Shown: positions 24,270 to 32,436, counted from the stretch's first letter. The stretch is 64,000 nucleotides of DNA from Paenibacillus zeirhizosphaerae (GCF_030705605.1 NZ_JAPCKK010000004.1:1-64000), one strand, 5' to 3'. The notes: generated from the sequence alone by a model not told the origin. Numbers and translations: made by a program.

Positions 24270-25799
24270 ATGGTGCAAAAGCGCCCATATGTATGGGTTA
24301 CCTTGTCTATAATATTGCTAACCTTTATTTTGAAATGGATCGTCCCTTTTTTTGATCTGGTGAATATTGCCCTTATGTATTTATTACCGGTGCTGGTAAG
24401 CGCTGTGTATGGGAGTAAAGGATCTTCGTTCTATGCGGCAGGCTTGGGTGTTCTGGCGTTTGACTTTTTCTTCGTTCCCCCACAATTGAGCTTAACGGTG
24501 GCAGATCTGCGCTATGTGGTGTCATTTATCATCTTCCTGTCCGTTGCCGCATTAACGGGAAGCCTGGCCGCCAGATTGAAAAAGCAGCTTGAATATGCGA
24601 GACAAAGAGAGGCGCATACGGCCTCACTGTATGCGTTAAGCAAAGAGATGAACGCCATTGCCGACATTCATGCTCTGCTGGACCATGCCGCGCTTCAGGT
24701 GTCCCGTTCCACGGAATCCGAGGTCGTCATTTACTTGCCGGACAGCAAGGATGAGCTGGAATTGGCCGCTTCTTCCCCGGGTTCTTCAGCTTGGGGAAGA
24801 AGCGAAGCGGAGATGGTTATCGCCAGATGGGTGTATCGGCATGGCGTCAGGGCCGGAAAAGGTGCGGAGAAGCTGCGCGAGTCGTCCGGATTGTACATCC
24901 CGTTGCGTATCGAAGAGAAAACCTATGGGGTATTGGGTGTAAATCTCAGGTCAGCGATGCCGTCCCCGGAGACGGCGAGACTGCTTGAGGCGCTTACCGA
25001 GATTGCCGCCAGTGCCATTGCCCGCCTGAAACTGGGCGAGGAAGCCAGGCTGGCTCATCTGACCGCAGAGTCGGAAAAGCTGCGCACGGCGATCCTGGAT
25101 TCCGTCTCCCATGAGCTGCGGACTCCTCTGGCAACGGTGATCGGTTCCGCGACAGCCCTGATTGAAGGAGATAGCCTTTTTTCCAAAGCGGATCGAATGG
25201 ACCTGCTCGCCACAATCCGGGATGGGGCTTTGCGCATGAACCGGCTTGTGTCCAATTTGCTCGGCATGATCCGGCTGGAGAGCGGCATGCTGAAGCTGCG
25301 GAAAAAATGGTGTGACATCGAGGATCTGCTCGGGGTTGTGCTGCAGCAGGTGCAGGATTTCCAGCAGCAGCGGAAGCTGCTGGTGCATATGCCGGACCAT
25401 GTTCCGCTAATCCAGGGAGACGAGGTTCTGCTGGAGCAGATGCTGGTTAATGTGGTCAGCAATGCGATCAAATACTCGCCGGACGGCAGCGAAGTGACGA
25501 TTGAAGTTCACGCTGAAGCGGATTCAATCGTCATCTCTGTCCGGGACAGGGGAATGGGGCTTGAGGCAGCCGATCAAGAGCGGATATTCGACAAGTTTTA
25601 CCGGGCGGATCGGACAAAGCATGTGCCGGGGACTGGTCTTGGTCTTGCCATCTGCAAAGGAATCGTGGAGCTGCACGATGGCACCATATCGGCGGGGCCT
25701 GCACCGGATCAGGGAACAATCATTACGATATGCCTCCCGCTAAGTGACGAAAACAAGAGCATGTCCATGCATTCAGAAGGGGAAATGAAGAACCTATGA
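24270..25799 (+). CDS. kdpD: KdpD-type sensor histidine kinase lacking the KdpD N-domain
   Basis: 509 residues corresponding to the C-terminal half of KdpD. It has four membrane spans of the DUF4118 type (residues 8-105), a GAF-like region (about 125-255), HisKA with SHELRTPLATVIG (phospho-His near 285), then HATPase boxes NVVSNAIKYSP, RDRGMGL, FDKFYRADRTKHVPGTGLGL. It phosphorylates KdpE. GTGGTG-like spacing is poor, but AGGATGTGAC precedes ATG 24270. Its 3' end overlaps kdpE by four bases. The sensory N-domain is encoded separately and in duplicate just upstream. Confidence 0.94.
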   Translation: MVQKRPYVWVTLSIILLTFILKWIVPFFDLVNIALMYLLPVLVSAVYGSKGSSFYAAGLGVLAFDFFFVPPQLSLTVADLRYVVSFIIFLSVAALTGSLAARLKKQLEYARQREAHTASLYALSKEMNAIADIHALLDHAALQVSRSTESEVVIYLPDSKDELELAASSPGSSAWGRSEAEMVIARWVYRHGVRAGKGAEKLRESSGLYIPLRIEEKTYGVLGVNLRSAMPSPETARLLEALTEIAASAIARLKLGEEARLAHLTAESEKLRTAILDSVSHELRTPLATVIGSATALIEGDSLFSKADRMDLLATIRDGALRMNRLVSNLLGMIRLESGMLKLRKKWCDIEDLLGVVLQQVQDFQQQRKLLVHMPDHVPLIQGDEVLLEQMLVNVVSNAIKYSPDGSEVTIEVHAEADSIVISVRDRGMGLEAADQERIFDKFYRADRTKHVPGTGLGLAICKGIVELHDGTISAGPAPDQGTIITICLPLSDENKSMSMHSEGEMKNL

Positions 25800-26512
25800 C
25801 GACATCCGAAACAGGGGCCAAAATTCTCGTCATCGACGATGAGCCCCAGATTCGCAAGCTGCTTAAAGTGACCCTACAGGCTCATCAATTTGAAATTGAA
25901 GAGGCGGCGACCGGTGAGGAGGGCATCGTGAAAGCCACGGTCGCCCATCCTGATTTGATCGTACTGGATCTGGGGCTGCCCGATATGCCGGGTATGGAGG
26001 TTCTCCATCGCATTCGCGAATGGTCCAGTGTGCCGATTATGGTCCTGACGGCCAAAGAACGGGAAGAGGACAAGATCGCCGCGCTTGACGGCGGGGCGGA
26101 TGATTATGTCACGAAACCGTTTGGCATGGGAGAACTACTCGCGCGAATCCGTGTCGCGCTGCGGCATGTGGCGAAATCGGTCCATGAGCCTGTCCTCAAG
26201 TTCGACGAACTGGTCATCGATTTGGCACAGCGCAGTGTCATGCTGGGGGATGAGCGGGTCAAGCTGACACCGACGGAATACGACCTGCTGAAAATTTTGG
26301 CCACCAATGCGGACAAGGTCATTACCCAACGGCAACTGCTGCAGCAGGTGTGGGGCAGTCATCACCATGAATCCTCCGAAGGCCATTATCTAAGGGTCTA
26401 CATCAGCCACCTCAGAAAGAAGCTGGAGGAAGATCCGACCCGGCCTAAGCTGATTATTACCGAGCCCGGAATCGGGTACAGATTCATTACTCCGGACAAT
26501 ATATCCTCTTAA
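25796..26512 (+). CDS. kdpE: KdpE response regulator
   Basis: 238 residues: a receiver domain (ILVIDDEPQIRKLL; phospho-Asp in DLIVLDLGLPDMPG; Thr/Lys in VLTAKEREEDKIAALDGGADDYVTKPF) followed by an OmpR/PhoB winged helix (VKLTPTEYDLLKILATNADKVITQRQLLQQVWG, then HYLRVYISHLRKKLEEDP). It activates kdpFABC under potassium limitation. ATG 25796 overlaps the kinase stop (ATGA), so the two are translationally coupled. It is the last gene of the sensor operon. Confidence 0.96.
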   Translation: MTTSETGAKILVIDDEPQIRKLLKVTLQAHQFEIEEAATGEEGIVKATVAHPDLIVLDLGLPDMPGMEVLHRIREWSSVPIMVLTAKEREEDKIAALDGGADDYVTKPFGMGELLARIRVALRHVAKSVHEPVLKFDELVIDLAQRSVMLGDERVKLTPTEYDLLKILATNADKVITQRQLLQQVWGSHHHESSEGHYLRVYISHLRKKLEEDPTRPKLIITEPGIGYRFITPDNISS

Positions 26513-26515
26513 AAA

Positions 26516-26570
26516 TTCACTATATTAATTTGCTGTATAACATGATATGATCCTGAATTAATATAGTGAA
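26516..26570. repeat. 15-bp perfect inverted repeat between kdpE and a GNAT gene
   Basis: TTCACTATATTAATT (26516-26530) and AATTAATATAGTGAA (26556-26570) are exact complements separated by 25 bases. The repeat starts three bases after the kdpE stop and ends 15 bases before the GNAT start. There is no T tract. It may be an operator or an mRNA-end structure. Confidence 0.65.
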
Positions 26571-26585
26571 GAGGAGCGGTTTGAG

Positions 26586-27041
26586 ATGGATATTAAAAAG
26601 GATGATCTAAGCGGACCTGAGATTATCGCATTAATTGGAGAGCATCTGCAGGACATGCATCTTACCTCTCCGCCGGAGAGTGTTCATGCCCTGGATCTTG
26701 ACGGCTTAAAAAAGCCGGACGTCACGTTCTGGAGCGCCTGGGAAGAGGAGCAACTGCTGGGATGCGGAGCGCTGAAGGAGCTTGACCCGCTTCACGGAGA
26801 GGTAAAGTCCATGCGTACCGCTTCACAGCATTTGCGCAAAGGGGTCGCCAGACAGATGCTTGCCCATATTATCGAAGAAGCCAAGGGACGGGGCTATGAG
26901 CGGTTAAGTCTGGAAACCGGCTCCATGGAGGCTTTCGCACCGGCCAGAAAGCTGTACGAAAGCTTCGGTTTCGAGTACTGTGCACCGTTTGCAGACTACA
27001 TAGAAGATCCGAACAGCGTATTTATGACCAAAGAGTTGTAA
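26586..27041 (+). CDS. GNAT-family N-acetyltransferase
   Basis: 151 residues of the YedL/ElaA-like small GNAT group. The core is VTFWSAWEEEQLLGCGALKELD, then EVKSMRTASQHLRKGVARQML with the R-K-G-V-A CoA loop (near residue 85), and LYESFGFEYCAPFADY. The substrate is unknown. GAGGAGCGGTTTGAG precedes ATG 26586. Separated from kdpE by the inverted repeat at 26516-26570, which could regulate it. A terminator follows at 27079. Confidence 0.88.
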   Translation: MDIKKDDLSGPEIIALIGEHLQDMHLTSPPESVHALDLDGLKKPDVTFWSAWEEEQLLGCGALKELDPLHGEVKSMRTASQHLRKGVARQMLAHIIEEAKGRGYERLSLETGSMEAFAPARKLYESFGFEYCAPFADYIEDPNSVFMTKEL

Positions 27042-27078
27042 GATACATACTCGCCTAATCACATACGGATGATCATAT

Positions 27079-27113
27079 ACCGGAATTCTGCTAGGCAGAG
27101 TTTCGGTTTTTTT
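27079..27113 (+). terminator. Terminator after the GNAT gene
   Basis: An imperfect stem beginning ACCGG and closing with TTTCGGT, containing several G-U pairs, followed by seven T residues. Confidence 0.65.
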
Positions 27114-27194
27114 GATATTTTCCAATTAAAATTCATCCTATAGAACAACGTATCCAAATGATTCAAATATTACAGGTTGGGGTGGTAAGTAAAC

Positions 27195-27498
27195 ATGGAT
27201 ATAAAGTTGCCTAATAAATCAATGTTGCCAAATGGGTTTAGATATCCAGAATCTTTTTTGAAAGTAGTAGGGTTAAATCTAGTAAATCTTGACCCTTGGC
27301 TTATAATGAACGGCGATCATGTAATTTCGAGAATGGAGGGATTAAAGGAGCGATACCCTTCAAGAGTACTGATTCCATTTGCAAGGAGATTAGATAACGA
27401 CGATTTAGCTTGTTTTGAACTAATGAAAGGGGAAGGAGTATATTGATTTTTGGGATTGGTTTAGGGATGCTATGAATGAAATGATTGAATTTGATTAA
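27195..27498 (+). pseudogene. SMI1/KNR4-family gene with an internal deletion
   Basis: The first frame (ATG 27195) encodes an 83-residue protein with YPESFLKVVGLNLVNLDPW, MEGLKERYPSRVLIPFARR and DDLACFE, all typical of SMI1/KNR4 (SUKH-like) proteins. It stops at 27446. Immediately after, another frame continues DFWDWFRDAMNEMIEFD to a stop at 27498, the usual C-terminus. About 15-20 residues between them are missing and the frame is shifted. SUKH proteins are often immunity proteins of toxin systems. No partner toxin is present here. Confidence 0.72.
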
Positions 27499-27513
27499 GG
27501 AAGAAGATAAGCT

Positions 27514-27718
27514 ATGGATTTTTATAAACTTAGTAGAGAGATTTCTTATGCTTTAAGGCATGCCCCCTAATATAGTAGGAAAACGTAAAGATTCAAACCC
27601 TGCACTGCTACAGGTACAAGCTGAAAAGGCTTCAAAGGATGGCATAAAATTTTATCAAGTCAATAAAGTAATATGGTTGGCGGATTATGTTCCACCTAAG
27701 TTCATTTCTGTAGAATGA
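27514..27718 (+). pseudogene. RNA 2'-phosphotransferase (KptA) gene with an internal deletion
   Basis: ATG 27514 reads MDFYKLSREISYALRHAP, the KptA/Tpt1 N-terminus including the first catalytic Arg-His, then stops. In another frame VGKRKDSNPALLQVQAEKAS and then GIKFYQVNKVIWLADYVPP follow to a stop at 27718, the C-terminal end of the same family. Roughly 110 residues in the middle are gone. Intact KptA removes 2'-phosphates from RNA. The remnant cannot be active. Confidence 0.75.
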
Positions 27719-27809
27719 ATAAATTTACAGAATTTTAAAAATGTGTGTTAGATATAATAGAAGTCAATATAACACAAGTTTGTATTGTGGTGTTGTAAAA
27801 TATCTGTTT

Positions 27810-28115
27810 ATTTAAGGTTTCGCAGGCCAAAGTCAGCAGCAGAGGAGCATCCATGGACAATTCGAGTCTATTACATACGACATGGGATTGCACGTATCAT
27901 ATCGTATTCATTCTCAAGTACAGACGCAAAGTGATGAACGGGGAGCTAAGAATGGAAAAAAAACAGTGGCTACTGGTCCCCAGTATAACAACTTGAGTGG
28001 GGCGTTCCCTCCAGTATTGGACTACGAGGGTTTGAGAGTGTGCCTACTCAGGCGTGTTGTGCAAGCCAAATTATAGCATTGAAGGGCTCTCATGACGAGG
28101 GTCCTTTTTATTTGG
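27810..28115 (+). mobile_element. Deletion derivative of an IS200/IS605-type insertion sequence
   Basis: A left part with the start of a Y1 transposase gene is joined to a right part (from about 27965) ending in the hairpin-rich GGGCTCTCATGACGAGGGTCC segment and T run, as in elements of this group. The transposase centre is missing. The ends appear to be kept, so it might still be mobilised in trans. Exact boundaries are uncertain. Confidence 0.6.
27853..27996 (+). pseudogene. Truncated IS200-type transposase TnpA
   Basis: 47 residues. The first 33 (MDNSSLLHTTWDCTYHIVFI, then LKYRRKVMNGELR) match the Y1/IS200 transposase N-terminus. The rest (KKQWLLVPSITT) reads through a deletion junction into the element's right end. 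The HUH and catalytic tyrosine regions are absent. GAGGAG precedes ATG 27853. Confidence 0.72.
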
Positions 28116-28214
28116 GAGGAATTCGGATGAAAACTAGTTAACAAGATCGGCTGGTACATCCGAAAAAGTAAAAGGAGGGCATACGTCCTCCAATGAAATT
28201 TCAGCTCTCTACTC

Positions 28215-28550
28215 TCAACGATTTTCCCCGTACAGCTCATTCAAATGCTCAATATGACCCACACCCCAGTCATTCATCGCCTGCAGCACGGTGTGCAGAC
28301 CTCGGCCGTATTCCGTAATGGAATATTCAACCTTTGGCGGCACCTGCTGATACACTTCGCGGTGAACGATATCGTGATACTCCAGTTCCCTTAATTGCTG
28401 GGTAAGCATTTTTTTGGTGATATCCGGGATTGTTTTTTGCAACTCGCTAAATCTCATGGTGCCGTTTTCAAAAAGGCGCAGCAAAATAACCGGCTTCCAT
28501 TTCCCCACGAGAATTTCTAAAGCTGTTTCGAACTTGCAATAACTTGTCAT
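28215..28550 (-). CDS. HxlR-family transcriptional regulator
   Basis: 111 residues: an HxlR/DUF24 winged helix with the family N-terminal cysteine (Cys5 in MTSYCKFETALEILVGKWKP), then MRFSELQKTIPDITKKMLTQQLRELE (recognition region) and YSITEYGRGLHTVLQAM. Several HxlR proteins sense electrophiles or oxidants through that cysteine. It is divergent from the DoxX gene; an 8-bp inverted repeat lies between them at 28583-28617, suggesting control of both. The preceding 28116-28214 holds nothing coding. Confidence 0.92.
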   Translation of the reverse strand: MTSYCKFETALEILVGKWKPVILLRLFENGTMRFSELQKTIPDITKKMLTQQLRELEYHDIVHREVYQQVPPKVEYSITEYGRGLHTVLQAMNDWGVGHIEHLNELYGENR

Positions 28551-28582
28551 CTATTGCCCTCCAAATCCGCAACCTGCTCAAG

Positions 28583-28617
28583 GTTACTTTTTTCATACTA
28601 TGTTTAGTTAAAGTAAC
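28583..28617. promoter_or_regulatory. Inverted repeat between the hxlR-type and doxX-type genes
   Basis: GTTACTTT (28583-28590) and AAAGTAAC (28610-28617) are perfect complements around the divergent promoter region. They form a likely operator for the HxlR protein. Confidence 0.6.
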
Positions 28618-28693
28618 TACTTCCAAGAAGGTTATCTAGGGTTTATTATGCACCTTAGCGGTCGGTGGATACAAGAGAGGAGTTAGAAGAATA

Positions 28694-29047
28694 ATGAATA
28701 TTGCTTTATGGGTTGTGCAAGGTCTTGCAGCATTAGGATTTTTGTATTCCGGTTGGATGAAGGCGTTTCAGTATGAAAAGGCAAAAGCATCCTGGCATTG
28801 GGTGAGTGACGTTCCGAAAGGATTTGTCTCTTTTATCGGGATTGTGGAATTGGTTGGAGCGGTTGGTTTGATTTTGCCGCAAGCGTTGAATATCGCTCCT
28901 GTATTGACACCGCTTGCCGCGACGGGAGTTGCTGTCATCGTTCTACTCGGAGCCTTGTTTCATGTGCAGCGTAAAGAATATAAGGAGATTGGCGTGAATA
29001 TCGTTTTCTTGGTGTTAGCTTTGATTGTTGCGATAGGTCGTTTTTAA
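28694..29047 (+). CDS. DoxX-like membrane protein
   Basis: 117 residues with four predicted transmembrane helices, DoxX-like family (FLYSGWMKAFQYEKAKASWHW, FIGIVELVGAVGLILPQ). Members often accompany HxlR or MarR regulators and have roles in quinone or oxidative-stress metabolism that are not well defined. AGAGGAGTTAGAAGAATA precedes ATG 28694. It is likely regulated by the divergent HxlR gene. ASCH-domain gene 24 bases downstream may be cotranscribed. Confidence 0.85.
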   Translation: MNIALWVVQGLAALGFLYSGWMKAFQYEKAKASWHWVSDVPKGFVSFIGIVELVGAVGLILPQALNIAPVLTPLAATGVAVIVLLGALFHVQRKEYKEIGVNIVFLVLALIVAIGRF

Positions 29048-29071
29048 CATAATAAAAAGCGAGGAACTAGG

Positions 29072-29485
29072 ATGTCATCGATTCCAATACAGCCTTACAA
29101 AATGGTTTTCGGATGGGAGAAGGATAACGGCCTTGGAGAAATGCTGATCCAGCAAATTATCCGGGGCGAAAAGACGGCCACCTGTGCTCCTAAATCGGAA
29201 TATTCCGCCGAGGAGCTGCGGCAGACCTACGCGCCGGTCGGGCAGCTCATGACGGTGTATGATAAGCAAGATCGGCCGCGCTGCAACGTAAAACTGATTG
29301 AGGTGTTTGAAACGACTTTTGGCAATCCGGATCTGCGGCTTGTGCACGGAGAAGGAAACGGCGATAATGCCGTACAATTTCAGGCGGATCATCGGCTGGC
29401 CTGGCAGGATTTGATCGAGGCAGGCATGGAGCTGAACGACGATACGATTCTGGTGGTTGAATTGTTCGAGCTTGTGCAGGATTGA
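29072..29485 (+). CDS. ASCH-domain protein
   Basis: 137 residues of the ASCH (PUA-like, RNA-binding) superfamily. [25 protein letters not shown] carries the conserved GxKxxT-type ligand loop (GEKTAT), and [13 protein letters not shown] ends the barrel. ASCH proteins bind RNA or hydrolyse modified nucleosides such as N4-acetylcytidine. The role here cannot be fixed. AGCGAGGAACTAGG precedes ATG 29072. The bidirectional terminator at 29494-29526 separates it from the convergent Rrf2 gene. Confidence 0.88.
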   Translation: MSSIPIQPYKMVFGWEKDNGLGEMLIQQIIRGEKTATCAPKSEYSAEELRQTYAPVGQLMTVYDKQDRPRCNVKLIEVFETTFGNPDLRLVHGEGNGDNAVQFQADHRLAWQDLIEAGMELNDDTILVVELFELVQD

Positions 29486-29493
29486 CCAAAAAT

Positions 29494-29526
29494 ATAACGC
29501 TCTCTCCGCAAGGAGAAGAGCGTTAT
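29494..29526. terminator. Bidirectional terminator
   Basis: ATAACGCTCT/AGAGCGTTAT, with an inner CTCC-GCAA-GGAG stem, lies between convergent genes and overlaps the stop codon of the minus-strand Rrf2 gene. Confidence 0.8.
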
Positions 29527-29960
29527 TGGGTGTGAGCCTGTTCTTTGGCCGATATGTCATACACGACCTCGCTCAGCTTGATGTGTCTAAGTTCTTCTTC
29601 CATCGCTCTTTGCACATTGGAGAATACCGGTACGATAGAGGACTGGATGTTGCGTCCGACAGGGCAATCCGGATTGGGCGTTTCATGCACGGAGAAGAGG
29701 GCGTCTTCCTCCACGACATTGACTGCACGGTACACGTCGAGCAGGGTGATGTCGTCTATGCTGCGCAGCAGCTTGGCACCGGCTACGCCGGCTTTAACCT
29801 CAACGAGTCCGGCTTTGTTCAACATGCCGATAATACGGCGGATGACTACCGGATTGGTGTTCACACTGCTTGCTATAAATTCGGATGTATTCACACCCGT
29901 TTTATTGTACTCCAGCAGGGAGAGGATATGGACGGCTACGGCAAAACGGGTACTGATCAT
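29523..29960 (-). CDS. Rrf2-family regulator, YwnA-like
   Basis: 145 residues: STRFAVAVHILSLLEYNKTGVNTSEFIASSVNTNPVVIRRIIGMLNKAGLVEVKAGVAGAKLLRSIDDITLLDVYRAV, the classical Rrf2 winged helix and wing. Only one Cys (NPDCPVG) is present, so no FeS cluster is expected. The protein resembles Bacillus YwnA, whose gene also neighbours an NAD(P)-binding oxidoreductase (YwnB), as here. The oxidoreductase is upstream on the same strand. A TATGGT/ACCATA palindrome sits in its promoter. Confidence 0.87.
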   Translation of the reverse strand: MISTRFAVAVHILSLLEYNKTGVNTSEFIASSVNTNPVVIRRIIGMLNKAGLVEVKAGVAGAKLLRSIDDITLLDVYRAVNVVEEDALFSVHETPNPDCPVGRNIQSSIVPVFSNVQRAMEEELRHIKLSEVVYDISAKEQAHTQ

Positions 29961-29996
29961 TGCTCACAGCTTCCTTTCGCGTGAAAAATAATGAAG

Positions 29997-30014
29997 TATG
30001 GTTATTTTACCATA
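29997..30014 (-). promoter_or_regulatory. Palindrome in the promoter of the YwnA-like gene
   Basis: TATGGT and ACCATA arms around TATTTT, 37 bases before the start codon. A candidate autoregulatory site. The rest of 30015-30154 shows nothing. Confidence 0.45.
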
Positions 30015-30154
30015 GTTTCGGTTCCAATATAGCACCTATATTTATCCTTCAAAAGGAAGCGAAAATTCCTCTTCAAGCCGCAGGTCTTTAGCGGAATGAA
30101 CCGGCTGCCGGAAGAGGGAATGCTCCCACTACAGCAGAGCCAATGGCTATTTCG

Positions 30155-30790
30155 TTATTGTGCTTCCCCTACAACAGCAAAACGTTCATTTACATGATTG
30201 GCCTGCTCGGCCTCATCCACAACGGCGATGGCAAAATCCGCATAGCTGACGTAGCTGTCGCCTTTTGCGTTGACCAATACATTGTCTTTGCCGGTCTGGT
30301 AGGCTCCGGTCCTTGTGCCTTGAGGATCAAAGAAGGCGGCAGGGCTGATAAAGGTCCATTGGATGCCGTTTGAGCTCTGCAAATCCTGCAGATTTTGCCC
30401 CTGGTTGGAAGCAGTAGGCAGATATTCTTTCGGGAACTTCGGCGTATCCATCAAGCGCACGGTTTTGGCTTCATCCACATACAGACTACCTGCTCCGCCG
30501 ACAACGATCAGGCGTGTTTGCGGCGCTGCTTTCAGGGCGTTGATCAGCGCGTGTCCTGCTTCCACATGCAGATGTTCTTGGCCTGGAGGCGCTCCGAACG
30601 CATTCACGACGACGTCAAAATCCTTGAGATCGTCTGCTGTCAGACTGAAAACATCTTTTTCAAGAACTGCCGTATTGCTCACCTTCGATGCGTCTCTGAC
30701 GATGGCTGTCACTTCATGTCCTCTGTCAGCCGCTTCCTTAACGATCAGACTTCCGGCTTTGCCGCTGGCCCCAATAACTGCAATTTTCAT
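30155..30790 (-). CDS. NAD(P)H-binding oxidoreductase, YwnB-like
   Basis: 211 residues of an atypical SDR (NmrA/NAD(P)H-binding) fold: MKIAVIGASGKAGSLIVKEA with the Gly-rich loop GASGKAG, DVVVNAFGAPP, RLIVVGGAGSLYVDE, and a late SYADFAIAVVDEAEQ. ATG 30790 is preferred since GGGAGG lies nine bases upstream; the frame extends 14 codons further. It pairs with the downstream YwnA-like regulator gene, as in Bacillus. A perfect 19-bp palindrome (30848-30866) covers the promoter. The substrate is unknown; quinone or NAD(P)-sensing roles are possible. Confidence 0.87.
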   Translation of the reverse strand: MKIAVIGASGKAGSLIVKEAADRGHEVTAIVRDASKVSNTAVLEKDVFSLTADDLKDFDVVVNAFGAPPGQEHLHVEAGHALINALKAAPQTRLIVVGGAGSLYVDEAKTVRLMDTPKFPKEYLPTASNQGQNLQDLQSSNGIQWTFISPAAFFDPQGTRTGAYQTGKDNVLVNAKGDSYVSYADFAIAVVDEAEQANHVNERFAVVGEAQ

Positions 30791-30847
30791 TTTCGTTAAC
30801 CTCCCGGGGTTGGAATTGTTATTACTCATCATTCATGTAATCTGTGA

Positions 30848-30866
30848 TGTAACTATAATAGTTACA
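30848..30866 (-). promoter_or_regulatory. 19-bp palindrome at the YwnB-like promoter
   Basis: TGTAACTATAATAGTTACA is a perfect palindrome (9-bp arms, one central base), 58 bases upstream of the oxidoreductase start. An ATAGTT-containing site at a minus-strand promoter suggests an operator. Confidence 0.65.
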
Positions 30867-31014
30867 ATAAATAAAAATGTCAAGCTCGCCCCTGGATCAG
30901 GCGGAGTATCTATTCTGATATGATTCCCGATAATGATTTTTGTAACGGAAACGTCCGTTAAGCTTGTGTTATACTTTTCTGTGGACTTAATTTCTAATAT
31001 TGAGGTGCACACAC

Positions 31015-32418
31015 TTGAAAACTGTCGTGGTGATAGGTGGCGGAATTACGGGTCTGACGGCTATGTATACTCTGCAAAAGGCCATGAAGGAGCAGAACCA
31101 GCGGCTGAAGCTCATGCTGGTGGAAGCGGACGAAATGCTCGGTGGCAAAATCAGAACCGTCCGTCAGGACGATTTTATGATGGAGACCGGCGCGGACTCG
31201 ATCGTAGCCCGTAAAAATGACTCCGCACTGATGGAAGAGCTGGGGCTGGCTGGTGAGATTGTATATAATGCAACAGGCAGATCCTTTATTTATTTGGACG
31301 GAGGCTTGAAAAAGATCCCTGCGGACGCGGTATTCGGCATCCCCGTCAGTCTGCAGGCGCTGGCTGAAAGCGAGCTGATCTCGGCGGAGGGCAAGGTGGC
31401 CGCACTCAAGGACTATTACACTCCGAACGAGACGTTTACGGAGAATGACTCACTGGGGGTGTTTCTGGAGCATTTTCTTGGCGAGGAGCTTGTACGCAAG
31501 CAAATTTCGCCGGTTATCTCCGGCGTATATTCAGGTGAACTGGACAATCTGACAATAGCTTCTACCTTTCCTTTCCTTCTGGAATACAAAAATAAATACG
31601 GCAGCATCATGAAGGGCCTGGCCGAGAACAGAGACAGATTCTTAAGAAAGGACGGACGCAAGTTTGTTTCGTTCCGTCGCGGGGTATCCGACCTGATCGA
31701 CAGGCTGGAAGCCCGGTTGAACAATGTGGAAATTTTGAAAGGCACACAGGCCCTGAGCGTAACGAAAACAAGGGAGCGTTATGAGGTGGCTTTAACGGGT
31801 GGACGCATCCTGGAAGCGGACTTTGTTGTTCTGAGCACGGCACATACCTCTGCGCGTTCGCTGTTGCAGGATGAGGGGCTGAACCGTGACTTCGACAGGC
31901 TGAGCAGCCGATCGCTGATCAGTGTGTATCTGGGCTATAATGTCCCGGATGAGCGGCTGCCGGAGGACGGCACCGGTTTTATTGCCGCACCGAACAGCGG
32001 TCTCATGTGCGATGCTAGTACTTGGACAAGCCGCAAATGGCAGCATACCTCCGCACGACAGCAGCTTCTGATCCGGATGTTCTACAAGAGCTCCAATCCG
32101 CATTTTGACAAGCTGCAGCAAATGACGGAGGAAGAACTGATAAGTGTGGCTGTCAGTGATGTGGAGAAAAGCATTGGCATCACTGACAGACATGTAACCT
32201 GCGATGTGACGAAATGGCGGGATTCCATCCCGAACTATCATCTTGGGCATCCGGACATTGTCCGGTCGCTGGAGAGCAAGCTGGCGGCAAGTCATCCTGG
32301 AGTCTTTCTTGCGGGCTGCTCCTACTACGGGGTCGGCATTCCGGACTGTATCGCGAATGGGGTGCAGACGGGACAAAAAATTGTAGATGCCTTGGTGGCT
32401 GATAACGGGAGTAAATAA
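31015..32418 (+). CDS. hemY: Coproporphyrinogen III oxidase / protoporphyrinogen oxidase HemY
   Basis: 467 residues. The N-terminal FAD-binding loop VVVIGGGITGLTA is followed by VEADEMLGGKIRTV and METGADSIVARK, then a C-terminal FAD contact GCSYYGVGIPDCIANG. In Firmicutes this enzyme (CgoX) oxidises coproporphyrinogen III to coproporphyrin III in haem synthesis. The start is TTG 31015 with GAGGTG six bases upstream; TTG 31000 is further off. It stands alone, not in a hemEHY cluster. The window shows no hemE or hemH next to it. A terminator follows at 32437. Confidence 0.92.
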   Translation: MKTVVVIGGGITGLTAMYTLQKAMKEQNQRLKLMLVEADEMLGGKIRTVRQDDFMMETGADSIVARKNDSALMEELGLAGEIVYNATGRSFIYLDGGLKKIPADAVFGIPVSLQALAESELISAEGKVAALKDYYTPNETFTENDSLGVFLEHFLGEELVRKQISPVISGVYSGELDNLTIASTFPFLLEYKNKYGSIMKGLAENRDRFLRKDGRKFVSFRRGVSDLIDRLEARLNNVEILKGTQALSVTKTRERYEVALTGGRILEADFVVLSTAHTSARSLLQDEGLNRDFDRLSSRSLISVYLGYNVPDERLPEDGTGFIAAPNSGLMCDASTWTSRKWQHTSARQQLLIRMFYKSSNPHFDKLQQMTEEELISVAVSDVEKSIGITDRHVTCDVTKWRDSIPNYHLGHPDIVRSLESKLAASHPGVFLAGCSYYGVGIPDCIANGVQTGQKIVDALVADNGSK

Positions 32419-32436
32419 CAGTTTTTATGGAAAAGA

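Noticed and set aside
27881-28076. A 64-codon frame within the IS200-type remnant
   Set aside because: It is out of frame with the recognisable transposase codons and spans the deletion junction.
30363-30923. A 186-codon plus-strand frame over the YwnB-like gene
   Set aside because: Antisense shadow; the minus-strand protein has a clear NAD(P)-binding fold.
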